Positions 9,625 to 18,321 of a DNA stretch of 64,000 nucleotides are shown here, in pieces. Both the position numbers and the translations under genes were made by a program. The DNA comes from Vibrio gallaecicus (GTDB lineage: Bacteria; Pseudomonadota; Gammaproteobacteria; Enterobacterales; Vibrionaceae). Position 1 is the first letter of the stretch. Every line of letters starts with the position of its first letter. The stretch is from NCBI RefSeq assembly GCF_024347495.1, contig NZ_AP025490.1, positions 1,240,001 to 1,304,000 of the forward strand, written 5' to 3'. The notes below the pieces were generated by a model. The model was not told the DNA's origin and did no database searches. It worked only from the letters and a program-made list of their open reading frames with translations.

Positions 9625-10875
9625 ATGGCTATTCTACAAATTGGTGCAGGCGGCGTTGGTTGGGTTGTTGCACATAAAGCAGCACAAAATAACGAAGTTC
9701 TGGGTGATATTACAATCGCTTCTCGCACAATCGAGAAGTGTGAAAAAATCATTGAATCAATCAAAGGTAAAAACAACCTTAAAGATTCTACTAAGAAACT
9801 AGAAGCACGTTCAGTAGATGCTGACGATGTTGATGCACTTGTTGCTTTGATTAAAGAAGTTCAGCCAGATCTTGTGATTAACGCTGGTCCTCCTTGGGTA
9901 AACATAGCGATCATGGAAGCATGTTACCAATCAAAAGTATCTTACCTAGATACATCGGTAGCAGTTGATCTATGTTCTGAAGGTCAACAAGTGCCACAAG
10001 CTTATGATTGGCAGTGGGGCTACCGTGAGAAGTTCGCTGAAGCGGGCATCACAGGTATTCTTGGTGCTGGTTTCGATCCTGGTGTGGTATCAATCTTCGC
10101 AGCCTATGCGGTTAAGCACTTGTTCGATGAGATTGATTCGATTGATGTGATGGATGTAAATGCTGGCGACCACGGCAAGAAGTTTGCGACAAACTTTGAC
10201 CCAGAAACCAACATGCTTGAGATCCAAGGCGACTCTTTCTACTGGGAAAATGAAGAGTGGAAACAAGTGCCTTGTCACTCTCGTATGCTTGAGTTTGAAT
10301 TCCCAAACTGTGGCTCACACAAAGTATACTCAATGGCTCATGATGAAGTGCGTTCAATGAAAGAGTTCATCCCAGCTAAGCGTATCGAATTCTGGATGGG
10401 TTTTGGTGATGCATACCTGAACTACTTCAACTGCATGCGTGATATCGGTCTTCTAAGCCCTGATCCACTAACGCTGCACGACGGAACTGTGGTTCAGCCT
10501 CTACATGTTCTTAAAGCACTGCTACCAGATCCAACATCTCTAGCTCCGGGTTACACTGGTTTAACGTGTATCGGTACTTGGGTTCAAGGTAAGAAAGATG
10601 GTAAAGAGCGCAGTGTGTTCATCTATAATAACGCAGACCACGAAGTGGCGTATGAAGATGTAGAGCACCAAGCGATCTCTTACACAACAGGCGTGCCAGC
10701 GATTACGGCTGCACTTCAGTTCTTCCGAGGCGAATGGGCTGATAAAGGCGTATTCAACATGGAGCAGCTAAACCCAGACCCGTTCCTAGCAACCATGCCT
10801 GAGATTGGTTTGGATTGGCACGTTCAAGAGCTTGAGCCTGCACAAGGTCTACCTGTTATCAATACGTTGAAGTAA
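9625..10875 (+). CDS. Carboxynorspermidine dehydrogenase (saccharopine dehydrogenase family)
   Basis: This 416-residue NAD(P)H-dependent enzyme joins aspartate semialdehyde to 1,3-diaminopropane and reduces the imine to carboxynorspermidine; it can also make carboxyspermidine from putrescine. The N-terminal Rossmann nucleotide-binding loop reads GAGGVGWVV at about residues 7-15. The rest matches the saccharopine-dehydrogenase-like fold (VINAGPPWV, GAGFDPGVVS). It is the second gene of the norspermidine operon, 8 bases after the fused enzyme. Codon use is strongly optimised, suggesting high expression. A 219-bp gap with hairpins and a tandem repeat separates it from nspC. Confidence 0.93.
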   Translation: MAILQIGAGGVGWVVAHKAAQNNEVLGDITIASRTIEKCEKIIESIKGKNNLKDSTKKLEARSVDADDVDALVALIKEVQPDLVINAGPPWVNIAIMEACYQSKVSYLDTSVAVDLCSEGQQVPQAYDWQWGYREKFAEAGITGILGAGFDPGVVSIFAAYAVKHLFDEIDSIDVMDVNAGDHGKKFATNFDPETNMLEIQGDSFYWENEEWKQVPCHSRMLEFEFPNCGSHKVYSMAHDEVRSMKEFIPAKRIEFWMGFGDAYLNYFNCMRDIGLLSPDPLTLHDGTVVQPLHVLKALLPDPTSLAPGYTGLTCIGTWVQGKKDGKERSVFIYNNADHEVAYEDVEHQAISYTTGVPAITAALQFFRGEWADKGVFNMEQLNPDPFLATMPEIGLDWHVQELEPAQGLPVINTLK

Positions 10876-10912
10876 TCTTCTTGTTCTTTGTCTTCATCAC
10901 GTAGTTCAAAGT

Positions 10913-10936
10913 GTTCATTTACGCAGGTAAATGAAC
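10913..10936 (+). other. Perfect 10-bp hairpin in the dehydrogenase-nspC gap
   Basis: GTTCATTTAC (10913-10922) pairs perfectly with GTAAATGAAC (10927-10936) across a four-base loop. No T tract follows, so it is more likely a processing or mRNA-stability hairpin than a terminator. Confidence 0.6.
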
Positions 10937-10960
10937 ATGATGTTCTAGTGACAAAGTTAA

Positions 10961-11000
10961 AGCCTGTGGATTAAATACAAAGCCTGTGGATTAAATACAA
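10961..11000 (+). repeat. Tandem 20-bp direct repeat
   Basis: The unit AGCCTGTGGATTAAATACAA occurs twice back to back, and a third partial unit (AGCC) follows. It lies between the carboxynorspermidine dehydrogenase and nspC genes. Copy number may vary between strains; I see no coding role. Confidence 0.9.
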
Positions 11001-11032
11001 AGCCATATGATTGGTAGCAAAGCACAATTCTG

Positions 11033-11056
11033 AGCCGATGCATTAGCGTCGGCTTT
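11033..11056 (+). terminator. Terminator-like hairpin before nspC
   Basis: AGCCGATGC (11033-11041) pairs with GCGTCGGCT (11046-11054, one wobble) around ATTA. Only a short, interrupted T run follows (TTGTTCGATTTT), so it may act as a partial terminator that lowers nspC relative to the dehydrogenase. Confidence 0.5.
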
Positions 11057-11094
11057 GTTCGATTTTAGAGTGTTGAACTCAAGGTATAGATAAG

Positions 11095-12225
11095 ATGCAA
11101 AACGAACTAAAAACCCCGTATTTCATGATCAACGAAGATAAGTTGATTGCGAACTTAGAGAAAGCTAAGCAGCTTAAAGAGATTTCAGGTGTGAAGCTTG
11201 TATTGGCACTTAAGTGCTTCTCTACTTGGGGTGTGTTTGACATAATTAAACCTTACTTAGACGGGACAACCAGCTCTGGTCCTTACGAAGTGAAGCTTGG
11301 TCACGAAACCTTCGGTGGTGAAACGCACGCTTACAGTGTGGGCTACAGCGAAGATGATGTGAGAGAAGTCGCCGATATTTGCGATAAGATGATCTTCAAC
11401 TCACAAAGCCAGCTTGCAGCGTACCGACATATTGTTGAAGGTAAAGCTTCTCTGGGTTTACGTTTGAACCCGGGCGTGAGCTACGCAGGACAAGACTTAG
11501 CAAATCCAGCTCGTCAATATTCACGACTAGGTGTCCAAGCTGATCACATCAAGCCTGAGATCTTCAATGAGATCAATGGTGTAATGTTTCACATGAACTG
11601 TGAAAACAAAGATGTCGATGCATTTATCTGCCTGCTTGATTCCATTTCGGAACAGTTTGGTGAGCATCTGAATAAGTTGGATTGGGTGAGCATGGGCGGT
11701 GGAGTATTCTTTACATGGCCAGGCTACGATATTGAAAAACTTGGTCTTGCACTCAAAGATTTTTCTGAAAAACACGGTGTTCAGATGTATCTAGAACCGG
11801 GTGAAGCAATCATCACAAAAACAACAGACTTAGTTGTGACCGTAGTTGATATTGTTGAGAACGTTAAGAAAACAGCGATTGTAGATTCAGCGACAGAAGC
11901 GCACCGTCTGGATACGCTGATTTATAATGAACCTGCATCAGTATTAGAAGCCTCTGAAGATGGTGAACACGATTATGTGATTGGTTCATGCTCATGTTTA
12001 GCTGGCGATCAATTCTGTGAAGCGAGTTTTGCCCAGCCTCTACAAATTGGTCAGAGACTGCACCTGCTTGATAGTGCAGGCTACACCATGGTGAAATTGA
12101 ATTGGTTTAATGGTTTGAAAATGCCATCTATCTACTGCGAACGTAGTAATGGTGAGATTCAAAAATTGAATGAATTTGGTTATGACGATTTTAAACGTTC
12201 TTTATCTCAGTGGAAGGTGAGCTAA
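11095..12225 (+). CDS. nspC: Carboxynorspermidine decarboxylase
   Basis: NspC removes the carboxyl group of carboxynorspermidine to give norspermidine, the vibrio polyamine linked to biofilm control. The 376-residue protein has the alanine-racemase/ornithine-decarboxylase fold. The PLP lysine is in [10 protein letters not shown] (about K40), a conserved FHMNCEN segment lies mid-protein, a SMGGGVFF loop follows, and the second-domain catalytic cysteine segment is CSCLAGD. It is the last gene of the norspermidine cluster, followed by a terminator. The separation from the dehydrogenase gene suggests it may have its own promoter. Confidence 0.96.
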   Translation: MQNELKTPYFMINEDKLIANLEKAKQLKEISGVKLVLALKCFSTWGVFDIIKPYLDGTTSSGPYEVKLGHETFGGETHAYSVGYSEDDVREVADICDKMIFNSQSQLAAYRHIVEGKASLGLRLNPGVSYAGQDLANPARQYSRLGVQADHIKPEIFNEINGVMFHMNCENKDVDAFICLLDSISEQFGEHLNKLDWVSMGGGVFFTWPGYDIEKLGLALKDFSEKHGVQMYLEPGEAIITKTTDLVVTVVDIVENVKKTAIVDSATEAHRLDTLIYNEPASVLEASEDGEHDYVIGSCSCLAGDQFCEASFAQPLQIGQRLHLLDSAGYTMVKLNWFNGLKMPSIYCERSNGEIQKLNEFGYDDFKRSLSQWKVS

Positions 12226-12273
12226 GTTAGCTGTTTTCGTTTCCGCCAGTCTAAATAAGTCAGTCACAAATAA

Positions 12274-12302
12274 AAAGAGCAGCGATTAAAGCTGCTCTTT
12301 TT
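12274..12302 (+). terminator. Intrinsic terminator after nspC
   Basis: A perfect 10-bp stem (AAAGAGCAGC with GCTGCTCTTT) closes a seven-base loop and runs into Ts. Confidence 0.9.
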
Positions 12303-12351
12303 GATTTATATATTAACTGCTACATATCCAGCATAGTTTTGACTCAATCGA

Positions 12352-12885
12352 TTAGTTCAGTTCTTTCACTAAGCGGATAAGTGTCATCCCACTTGAGTTT
12401 GTTGTCACTTCTTGAGCTTCAGTAAAATCAATGATTAACCCGTCATGATTGCTATTTATGCCGTTATTATCAGGAGTGTTTGTCCAATAAGGCGCATTAA
12501 TTGTAGTAGGAAAAAAACTTAAATTGATAGCAGGTTGCGTACAACGATAATCAACAATTGAACCCAGCTCTTTTATGTTTGGCAGTCTAAAACCAGTTTG
12601 AGAACCGATGGTTGTTAGTGTTGTATCAGTAGTAGCCACTAACGCGTCTTGAAAAGTGCTGTAGCTCGTAGGAACGCCACTGCATAGATTAGTTTCGGCA
12701 GTGTAGGTTTCACCAAGGCTACATTTTGCCCATAGGAGATTAGTGTCAATATCTAAAATTGTGCCATCTTGACGGTCGATGAACTGACCATCATCTTGTG
12801 AAGCTGGTTGATTTACAACACAGGTTTGAGCATAGCTTGAGCCTGAAACAGCAAGTGCTGCAATAACGTAATATTTAAGTTTCAT
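12352..12885 (-). CDS. Secreted DUF1566 protein
   Basis: This 177-residue protein begins with a signal peptide (MKLKYYVIAALAVSGSSYAQ). The rest is a DUF1566 (Lcl C-terminal-like) domain, recognised by the FRLPNIKEL motif and the preceding one-tryptophan segment LLWAKCSLG. The function of the domain is not known. Its start codon overlaps the stop of the lipoprotein gene upstream (TAATG), implying coupled translation and a joint role. A similar pair lies next to nspC in V. cholerae. It is probably periplasmic or surface-exposed. Confidence 0.85.
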   Translation of the reverse strand: MKLKYYVIAALAVSGSSYAQTCVVNQPASQDDGQFIDRQDGTILDIDTNLLWAKCSLGETYTAETNLCSGVPTSYSTFQDALVATTDTTLTTIGSQTGFRLPNIKELGSIVDYRCTQPAINLSFFPTTINAPYWTNTPDNNGINSNHDGLIIDFTEAQEVTTNSSGMTLIRLVKELN

Positions 12886-14522
12886 TATTCTACTACTCCA
12901 CTAACTGCAATCACACCTTGATAAGTTCCTTTATTACAAAGCTTCATTTGCCCTGTTTGAGTACTCATACACCAAGCACTGCTAGTGGCTCCAACAGAAG
13001 TTGATTGTGTGTAAATCGTATCAACAGAGCTTATATTCTTGATATATGGGAAGTAATCAACAGTCGCTGGGTCAATAGTGCCCACGTTATAGTTAATAAA
13101 TGAACGAGCTTCCGCCGGGGAAGGCAAACGCCAGTTATTGACACCACATGCACCAAAGCTATTTAGGTTGGCTAAGTAACCTTCTGCATCACAGCGTCTA
13201 TTGCCACCAGAGTTAGTAGAATAAGCACACGCAGAAGAGATTGGACCGTCAGCGAGAAGCTCATCATTTTTATGACCCGCAGAGCCGCCGTTCGTTGTGG
13301 AAACTGAATCATACCAAGTATACAGGTATGCCGAACTGCGCCAGTAAGCTGACTCTGTCGAATAAGGGTATGGGTTTGCATCAGGATCTTCAGCGTAATC
13401 TTCCAGCCATTGATCGATTACACCTTGGCTTGGTAAGTCGATTGGTTGTTGCTTGGCTTCTATATACATCCCAGTCCGTTCATCGCGAACACAAGCCCAA
13501 TCTGACGCGCTATTCGGAAGAATGTTGCCGCTATAATCTAATTTAGTGAACTTGAAGCCATGTTGCCCGTCGGTATGTTCAGCCCCATCTACAGGATCTA
13601 AACCGTATTCAGCATCTTGATTTGGGTAAGCTGTTTGTGAAACTTGAGCGTTGAAGTTAGCACCGTCAAAGTAGTTTACATAACCTGTATCATTGATTTG
13701 GTTATCACCAGGTATGTAAAAAGATAATGTGTCATTACTCGTATCGATGACAGCATTTCCACTTGCGTTCATGGTGTAGATAACAGTTTCACCACCTTCA
13801 CTCAGGCCGTCTTGCTTAGCAGTAATACTGATTGGAGAAGATAACTCTTCAGCATTAATTTGTATCGTCAGGCTGGTTAAATTGCTCGTGTAGTCATCAT
13901 CTGTTGCGATTCCACTTTGCACTAAAGTGACCGTGATATCTTTGTACGAATAATGGCTCAGCTCAATGTTGGATTGTGCTGTATCACCTTCTAAAACAAC
14001 TTTATTGCTATGGCTAAAGCTGACTGTTGGCTCTGCATCTGCGTCGGTGATAGTGACCGTTGATATGGCATTGCTTAACTCATAGCTATCTGAACTGTCT
14101 GCGCTAATTGTATATTGTAATGTTTTGTTGGTTTCGTGCAGGTTGTTATGAAGGATGTTTAAAGGTAAAGAAGCGGATGTCGAACCAGCGGGGATCGTAA
14201 TAACTTGTGAGCTAATGGAATCGTAATTCTTGAATGTTCCCTCAGAACGAGCGGTCACATCAGTGGTTGATAGTGTGAGGCTGAGTTCTGAACTAAGTGC
14301 TTCTGACAGAGTAACCGTAATGGATTCAGTGCTTGAACCAGAGGTCGGCTCTAAAAATGAGATAGTGTTTGGAATTGAAACTTGAACTGGGGTGGTTGGA
14401 TCTGGATCTGTAGGAGTTCCACCACTACTTCCTTCATGACCACTTTTACACCCAGCAATGGCGAGAACCAGTAATGCTGCTGAGGTTTTATTAAGTTGCC
14501 AGTGACTTTTTTGTTTGTGCAT
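12885..14522 (-). CDS. Lipoprotein with two Calx-beta-like repeats and a DUF1566 domain
   Basis: This 545-residue protein has a lipoprotein signal (lipobox LAIAGC, Cys about 25) and a short Gly/Pro/Asp linker. Two beta-rich repeats of about 105 residues follow, resembling Calx-beta domains (the first ends STVTITDADAEP, the second holds VLEGDT and DGLSEGGE). The C-terminal part is DUF1566-like (NWRLPSPAEA). The architecture suggests a calcium-binding or adhesive surface lipoprotein. It forms a coupled operon with the smaller DUF1566 gene. The function is unknown; the domain calls come from sequence pattern only. Confidence 0.82.
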   Translation of the reverse strand: MHKQKSHWQLNKTSAALLVLAIAGCKSGHEGSSGGTPTDPDPTTPVQVSIPNTISFLEPTSGSSTESITVTLSEALSSELSLTLSTTDVTARSEGTFKNYDSISSQVITIPAGSTSASLPLNILHNNLHETNKTLQYTISADSSDSYELSNAISTVTITDADAEPTVSFSHSNKVVLEGDTAQSNIELSHYSYKDITVTLVQSGIATDDDYTSNLTSLTIQINAEELSSPISITAKQDGLSEGGETVIYTMNASGNAVIDTSNDTLSFYIPGDNQINDTGYVNYFDGANFNAQVSQTAYPNQDAEYGLDPVDGAEHTDGQHGFKFTKLDYSGNILPNSASDWACVRDERTGMYIEAKQQPIDLPSQGVIDQWLEDYAEDPDANPYPYSTESAYWRSSAYLYTWYDSVSTTNGGSAGHKNDELLADGPISSACAYSTNSGGNRRCDAEGYLANLNSFGACGVNNWRLPSPAEARSFINYNVGTIDPATVDYFPYIKNISSVDTIYTQSTSVGATSSAWCMSTQTGQMKLCNKGTYQGVIAVSGVVE

Positions 14523-14537
14523 GAAGCAGACCTAAAT

Positions 14538-14562
14538 TATTTAGCTATACGAAAGCTAAATA
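14538..14562 (-). promoter_or_regulatory. Leader hairpin of the DUF1566 operon
   Basis: TATTTAGCT (14538-14546) and AGCTAAATA (14554-14562) form a perfect 9-bp stem with a seven-base loop, ending 15 bases before the lipoprotein start codon. It would fold in the 5' untranslated mRNA, or serve as an operator. Confidence 0.5.
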
Positions 14563-14755
14563 TTAACAAAAATAGACAAGTAGAAACATAGCATGTTGCA
14601 TATTTAAATTAGATATTACAGCGGTTTGCTGAAGATCTTATGAATTAAAAGAATTGAGAAGTGAGTGAAGAAAAGCTAGAGGCGGTATTAAATGAAAATG
14701 TCTCTAGCTATATATATGGTAAATTGCGTTTCTGCGCGGTAGTACTTTGTAGATA

Positions 14756-15268
14756 TTAACTTTCTAGAATGACACGTGTATCTTCACTTAATGTTTCTAG
14801 TTCATTTGCAACATCTGAAATTTGAACTTCCACAGGCAGTTTAAGTGCTATCTTAGCGGTAAATAAGCTAGAACTCACACCTCCCCCGCCAGCAATAAAG
14901 ACTCTTTGACAATCCATATCAAGGATATTGATCCCTTGATTATCCAGTACGTGTGTTATTTCATTTACGATACCAGCGCGATCATTAGAATCGAGACGGA
15001 GTTGGAAGATAGTGTCTTGGTTATGAACAGAATGATCAGAATCGATAAATTGTACAGTGAGATCATTGTGGCTGCTAAAAGCGTCTTTAACCGTTGATTC
15101 ATTGGCGGTAGGCAATTGAATTTTAATTACACCAGCGACTTGGTCTTCAATGAAATTAACTTTACTAATTAGCCACTTACCATCATTCTCATGTGTAATT
15201 GCGGCGAGTTGCTTAATTGTGGCTGGAGAAGCTTTTCCTATAAAGTTTGCGATAAACGTACTGTTCAT
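14756..15268 (-). CDS. ACT-domain protein, GcvR-like
   Basis: A 170-residue cytoplasmic protein with two ACT-like halves (about 5-80 and 90-165), resembling the glycine-cleavage repressor GcvR family; the second half contains NDRAGIVNEITHVLDNQGINI. I chose ATG at 15268 because GGGGG lies six bases upstream; an upstream TTG would add four residues but uses the Shine-Dalgarno bases as codons. A role in amino-acid-responsive regulation is plausible, but it may not be GcvR itself. It is monocistronic. Confidence 0.75.
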   Translation of the reverse strand: MNSTFIANFIGKASPATIKQLAAITHENDGKWLISKVNFIEDQVAGVIKIQLPTANESTVKDAFSSHNDLTVQFIDSDHSVHNQDTIFQLRLDSNDRAGIVNEITHVLDNQGINILDMDCQRVFIAGGGGVSSSLFTAKIALKLPVEVQISDVANELETLSEDTRVILES

Positions 15269-15446
15269 AATTGCCCCCAAACATACTGTAATGATATGAG
15301 TATTAATAACCGTAATTAAACGGTTGAATAACTACGATAAAATCCCTTTTCATTCAGTGTAGGATGTTAGCCTGAACAATGTTTGACCTGGGTCAATTTT
15401 TGAATCTAACAAGTCGATAGAAGTTAGATAATGAAGCTTGGGGCAC

Positions 15447-15471
15447 AAAAAAGCGGCAATGAAGCCGCCTT
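15447..15471 (-). terminator. Terminator of the DUF3943 gene
   Basis: On the minus strand a GCGGC/GCCGC hairpin with a six-base loop is followed by six Ts. It lies about 70 bases past the stop codon of the DUF3943 gene. Confidence 0.8.
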
Positions 15472-15538
15472 AGTCAATTTTCTTGTATGTTTTAGTTTTA
15501 AAAGCCAATGTCTTAAGTAAGCTAAAGAGTTATGAGCC

Positions 15539-16450
15539 TTAAAAACTTACTTTAAAATTCATACCAACAAATTGAGAATCGTAAGTTGCACCTGCATCAT
15601 AAGCAAACTGAGCTGCATCACGGTTATTCCACCATGGGTCAGCATTGAAACTCATTTCTGCTTCACCGCCCCAGGCATCATTTACCCAGTAATGAATATG
15701 ACCTACAGGGTTCAAAAAGAAGAGTGACACATCACCCATAGATTGCGAACCCATTACTTCACCACCAGAAGCGACAATATCTTGTTCAGCTTCTAGCATT
15801 AGTTCACCTACAACAGCTCCAAAAAACGGTGTGATGAAAATATCTTGCCATGATGGCACTTCAGCAAAGGCTTCTACACCATATTCCCAGAAAAAAGTCG
15901 ACATTGTGAATGAGTACATGAACGATTCAAACTCGTTGTAGCCAGCATGTCTTGCTGCGGTATAGTAAACACCGCCGAAATATGGGTGCATAACGTAGTT
16001 AAGAAAGTGTTCGTCTCTATCCCAGGTTGGACCTGACGATACGTTGTCTTTCCACTTCGACCCGAGTTTACTTAAGTCTCGCTGATCATCATCCCATTTA
16101 GTTATACTTTCAGGAAGAAAAGTCATCAAACCAACAGTCGCAACACTTAGACCTAAAATGGTGTAAGTTTGCCCCATAAGGTAATCCCAATCTTTTCCAT
16201 CACTAACGGTTAGGTATAGAGGTTGTTTTCCAGCTGATAGGTCATATTGGTCACTGCTTTCACTCAAGGCATAGTTTTTGCTTGTCTTGTAAGTGTACAT
16301 GTTATCGTTAAAGCAGTACTCTTGGGAGCATTCAGTACGGTACGAAAGATCAACTTGCTGGTTGAAGTCATATTGACCGGCAACAGAGTTTGCTGACATA
16401 AGTATGGTAAATGCAGCTGCTACCTTCTTAAGTACTGGTGATTTGGGCAC
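15539..16450 (-). CDS. DUF3943 family outer-membrane-type protein
   Basis: A 303-residue exported protein with an N-terminal signal sequence ending near VAGQ. The core has the DUF3943 pattern: NYVMHPYFGGVYYTAARHAGY, then a helical segment with a conserved glutamate (FWEYGVEAF) and SWQDIFITPFFGAVVGE. It ends in a phenylalanine (NFKVSF), as outer-membrane proteins often do. The function is unknown. A hydrophobic stretch near residue 95-115 could insert in a membrane. It has its own terminator. Confidence 0.8.
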   Translation of the reverse strand: MPKSPVLKKVAAAFTILMSANSVAGQYDFNQQVDLSYRTECSQEYCFNDNMYTYKTSKNYALSESSDQYDLSAGKQPLYLTVSDGKDWDYLMGQTYTILGLSVATVGLMTFLPESITKWDDDQRDLSKLGSKWKDNVSSGPTWDRDEHFLNYVMHPYFGGVYYTAARHAGYNEFESFMYSFTMSTFFWEYGVEAFAEVPSWQDIFITPFFGAVVGELMLEAEQDIVASGGEVMGSQSMGDVSLFFLNPVGHIHYWVNDAWGGEAEMSFNADPWWNNRDAAQFAYDAGATYDSQFVGMNFKVSF

Positions 16451-16665
16451 AAGGCTCTCCGTAAGAATTTAATAATGGATCAGGTTCACAATTATCTATT
16501 AAATAAGGTTTTATGGGAACTAGAAATTGATTGATTTCAGAAACTATATTTAACAAATAGTTGTCTTACTGTATGAAAATGCAGACCTATATTTTCTCTT
16601 ATATTTTCTTGAGAACGGGCTTTTCATATAAGCCGAAGACTAAATCAGGCAGCAAAGGATTAATT

Positions 16666-17904
16666 ATGATTAAAATTGCAATGTTAAGTACTGGTGAAGA
16701 AGTGCTTCATGGAGACATTGTAGATACAAATGCAGCTTGGATGTCAGCTGAGTTTTATCAACACGGTTTTTCTCTTGCGAAACGCTCAACGGTTGGCGAC
16801 CAAATGAATGCGTTGGTTGAAGAACTGTTGATGCTCAGTTTCAACAATGATGTGGTGATCGTCAATGGTGGGTTAGGTCCGACAACTGACGATATGAGTG
16901 CGGCAGCGGCAGCGGCAGCGACAGATGAGAAACTCGTACTTTTCCCGGATTGGTTGTCTCGCCTAGAAAGTATGTACGCTGAACGGGGCATGCAAATGCC
17001 AGACAGCAATTTAAAGCAAGCCATGCTCCCTGCTAGCTCTGAGGTCGTGGACAATCCTATTGGTACGGCTTGTGGTTTTAAATTGAAAATTAATGATGCT
17101 ACTTTTTATTTTACTCCGGGCGTCCCAAGTGAATTTAAGCGGATGGTAACTACTCAAATCATTCCTGACTTATCTCGTAGTTATCCTCAAGTTCAAGCTT
17201 CTGAGTGCAGTAAGCTCTACACGTTTGGTCTATCTGAATCTGGAATTTCAGATGTTCTTGATCAACTGAAACTACCTGAAGGATATGAGCTAGGTTATCG
17301 ATCCTACTTGCCTTTCATTGAAGTGAAATTATTCGGTCCCAAATCTGATTTAGAAACGCGAGTTAAGCTACTGCAGATGGTGTATAAACTGCTTGAAGCT
17401 AATGTAGTGAGTGTTGATGAACCTATGCTTGAGCATCTAGGGCATTTGATGGTCGATAAGCATAAAACGCTCTCGGTGTCTGAACAGGCAACAAAAGGGG
17501 CATTATGTTCTTGGCTTCAGTCGGATGAAAATATTGAAAGTTGCTTTGGTCATTCTTGGATAATGGCTGATTCTAAAGGTTCAGATATTGATTATACCGA
17601 TCCACTGGCGGCAACTTTTGCATTAGCGGGCGCAACCCGTGAAAAATGTTCAACTGAATTAGCATTAGTAACCGGTAAGTTAGAAGGCAAACGTTTTTCT
17701 GTTGCGCTATCCAGTGAAGCGGGTGAGTGGGGGCAGATTCTTGAATTTCATAGAGAATACAGCCGACAAGATGCGCGAAAAGTGATTGTGACAGTCGCAG
17801 CCGACATGCTTAGAAGGCATATTGAAAGTAAGCCTATATTTGGGTCTTACAGTTCGCTGAATCGAATTAAAGAAATGTTTATACCGGCGGTTGTGCTCAA
17901 CTAG
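16666..17904 (+). CDS. CinA-family protein with degenerate C-terminal amidase site
   Basis: A 412-residue CinA-like protein starting at ATG 16666 (AAGGA six bases upstream); an earlier in-frame start would add 35 residues lacking family character. The N-terminal molybdopterin-binding-like domain (MLSTGEEVLHGDIVDTNAAW; NGGLGPTTDD near 67) corresponds to the NMN/ADP-ribose pyrophosphatase half. It carries a run of seven alanines (about 79-85) encoded by GCGGCA repeats. The C-terminal half aligns with NMN amidohydrolase, but the usual AESCTGG is SEQATKG (272-278), so the catalytic serine is replaced by Gln274. NMN deamidation is therefore unlikely, as in the YfaY-type paralogue. Confidence 0.85.
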   Translation: MIKIAMLSTGEEVLHGDIVDTNAAWMSAEFYQHGFSLAKRSTVGDQMNALVEELLMLSFNNDVVIVNGGLGPTTDDMSAAAAAAATDEKLVLFPDWLSRLESMYAERGMQMPDSNLKQAMLPASSEVVDNPIGTACGFKLKINDATFYFTPGVPSEFKRMVTTQIIPDLSRSYPQVQASECSKLYTFGLSESGISDVLDQLKLPEGYELGYRSYLPFIEVKLFGPKSDLETRVKLLQMVYKLLEANVVSVDEPMLEHLGHLMVDKHKTLSVSEQATKGALCSWLQSDENIESCFGHSWIMADSKGSDIDYTDPLAATFALAGATREKCSTELALVTGKLEGKRFSVALSSEAGEWGQILEFHREYSRQDARKVIVTVAADMLRRHIESKPIFGSYSSLNRIKEMFIPAVVLN

Positions 17905-17955
17905 CCATGTTTGAATATCATTGTTAATAAGAACCTAGACTAAACGACACAAATA

Positions 17956-17994
17956 AAAAAGCCCTTGAATGATTGAAGTTCAGGGGCTTTTTTT
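17956..17994 (+). terminator. Terminator between cinA-like gene and yfaE
   Basis: AAAAAGCCCTTGAA pairs with TTCAGGGGCTTTTT (one wobble) and continues into Ts. The A and T runs on both sides let it serve the convergent cinA-like and nrd transcripts. Confidence 0.88.
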
Positions 17995-18042
17995 GATCTG
18001 ACTGGCAGGCTAAAAGTATTGGATGAGGTTACTCATACATGA

Positions 18043-18321
18043 TTATGCGCGTTTTTGCTTATTTCTATGGATAACATTACTTAGTGACAGCTCAGTCTTC
18101 GCTTTACAAATACAAGGCAGAATTTCGTTACCTTGAGTGTAAGCCATAGCAAAACCAACATACTCAACTTCACCTGAATCTAAAGTACAACGACATGCAC
18201 CACAGTGACCATCTCGGCAATTATATTCAGGCTCAAGCCCCGCTTGCTCCATTGTTTCCAATAAAGTATTAGAAGAGTTAGATTCAATAGAAACTAACTT
18301 GTTGATTTTGATAGTCGGCAT
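18043..18321 (-). CDS. yfaE: Class I ribonucleotide reductase maintenance ferredoxin YfaE
   Basis: A 92-residue plant-type [2Fe-2S] ferredoxin that supplies electrons to rebuild the diferric-tyrosyl cofactor of NrdB. The cluster-binding pattern is C35-x4-C40-x2-C43 (CRDGHCGAC) with the fourth ligand in LPCIC (C70 or C72). Its start overlaps the nrdB stop (TAATG), so it is translated as part of nrdAB-yfaE, the same order as in E. coli. Confidence 0.95.
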   Translation of the reverse strand: MPTIKINKLVSIESNSSNTLLETMEQAGLEPEYNCRDGHCGACRCTLDSGEVEYVGFAMAYTQGNEILPCICKAKTELSLSNVIHRNKQKRA

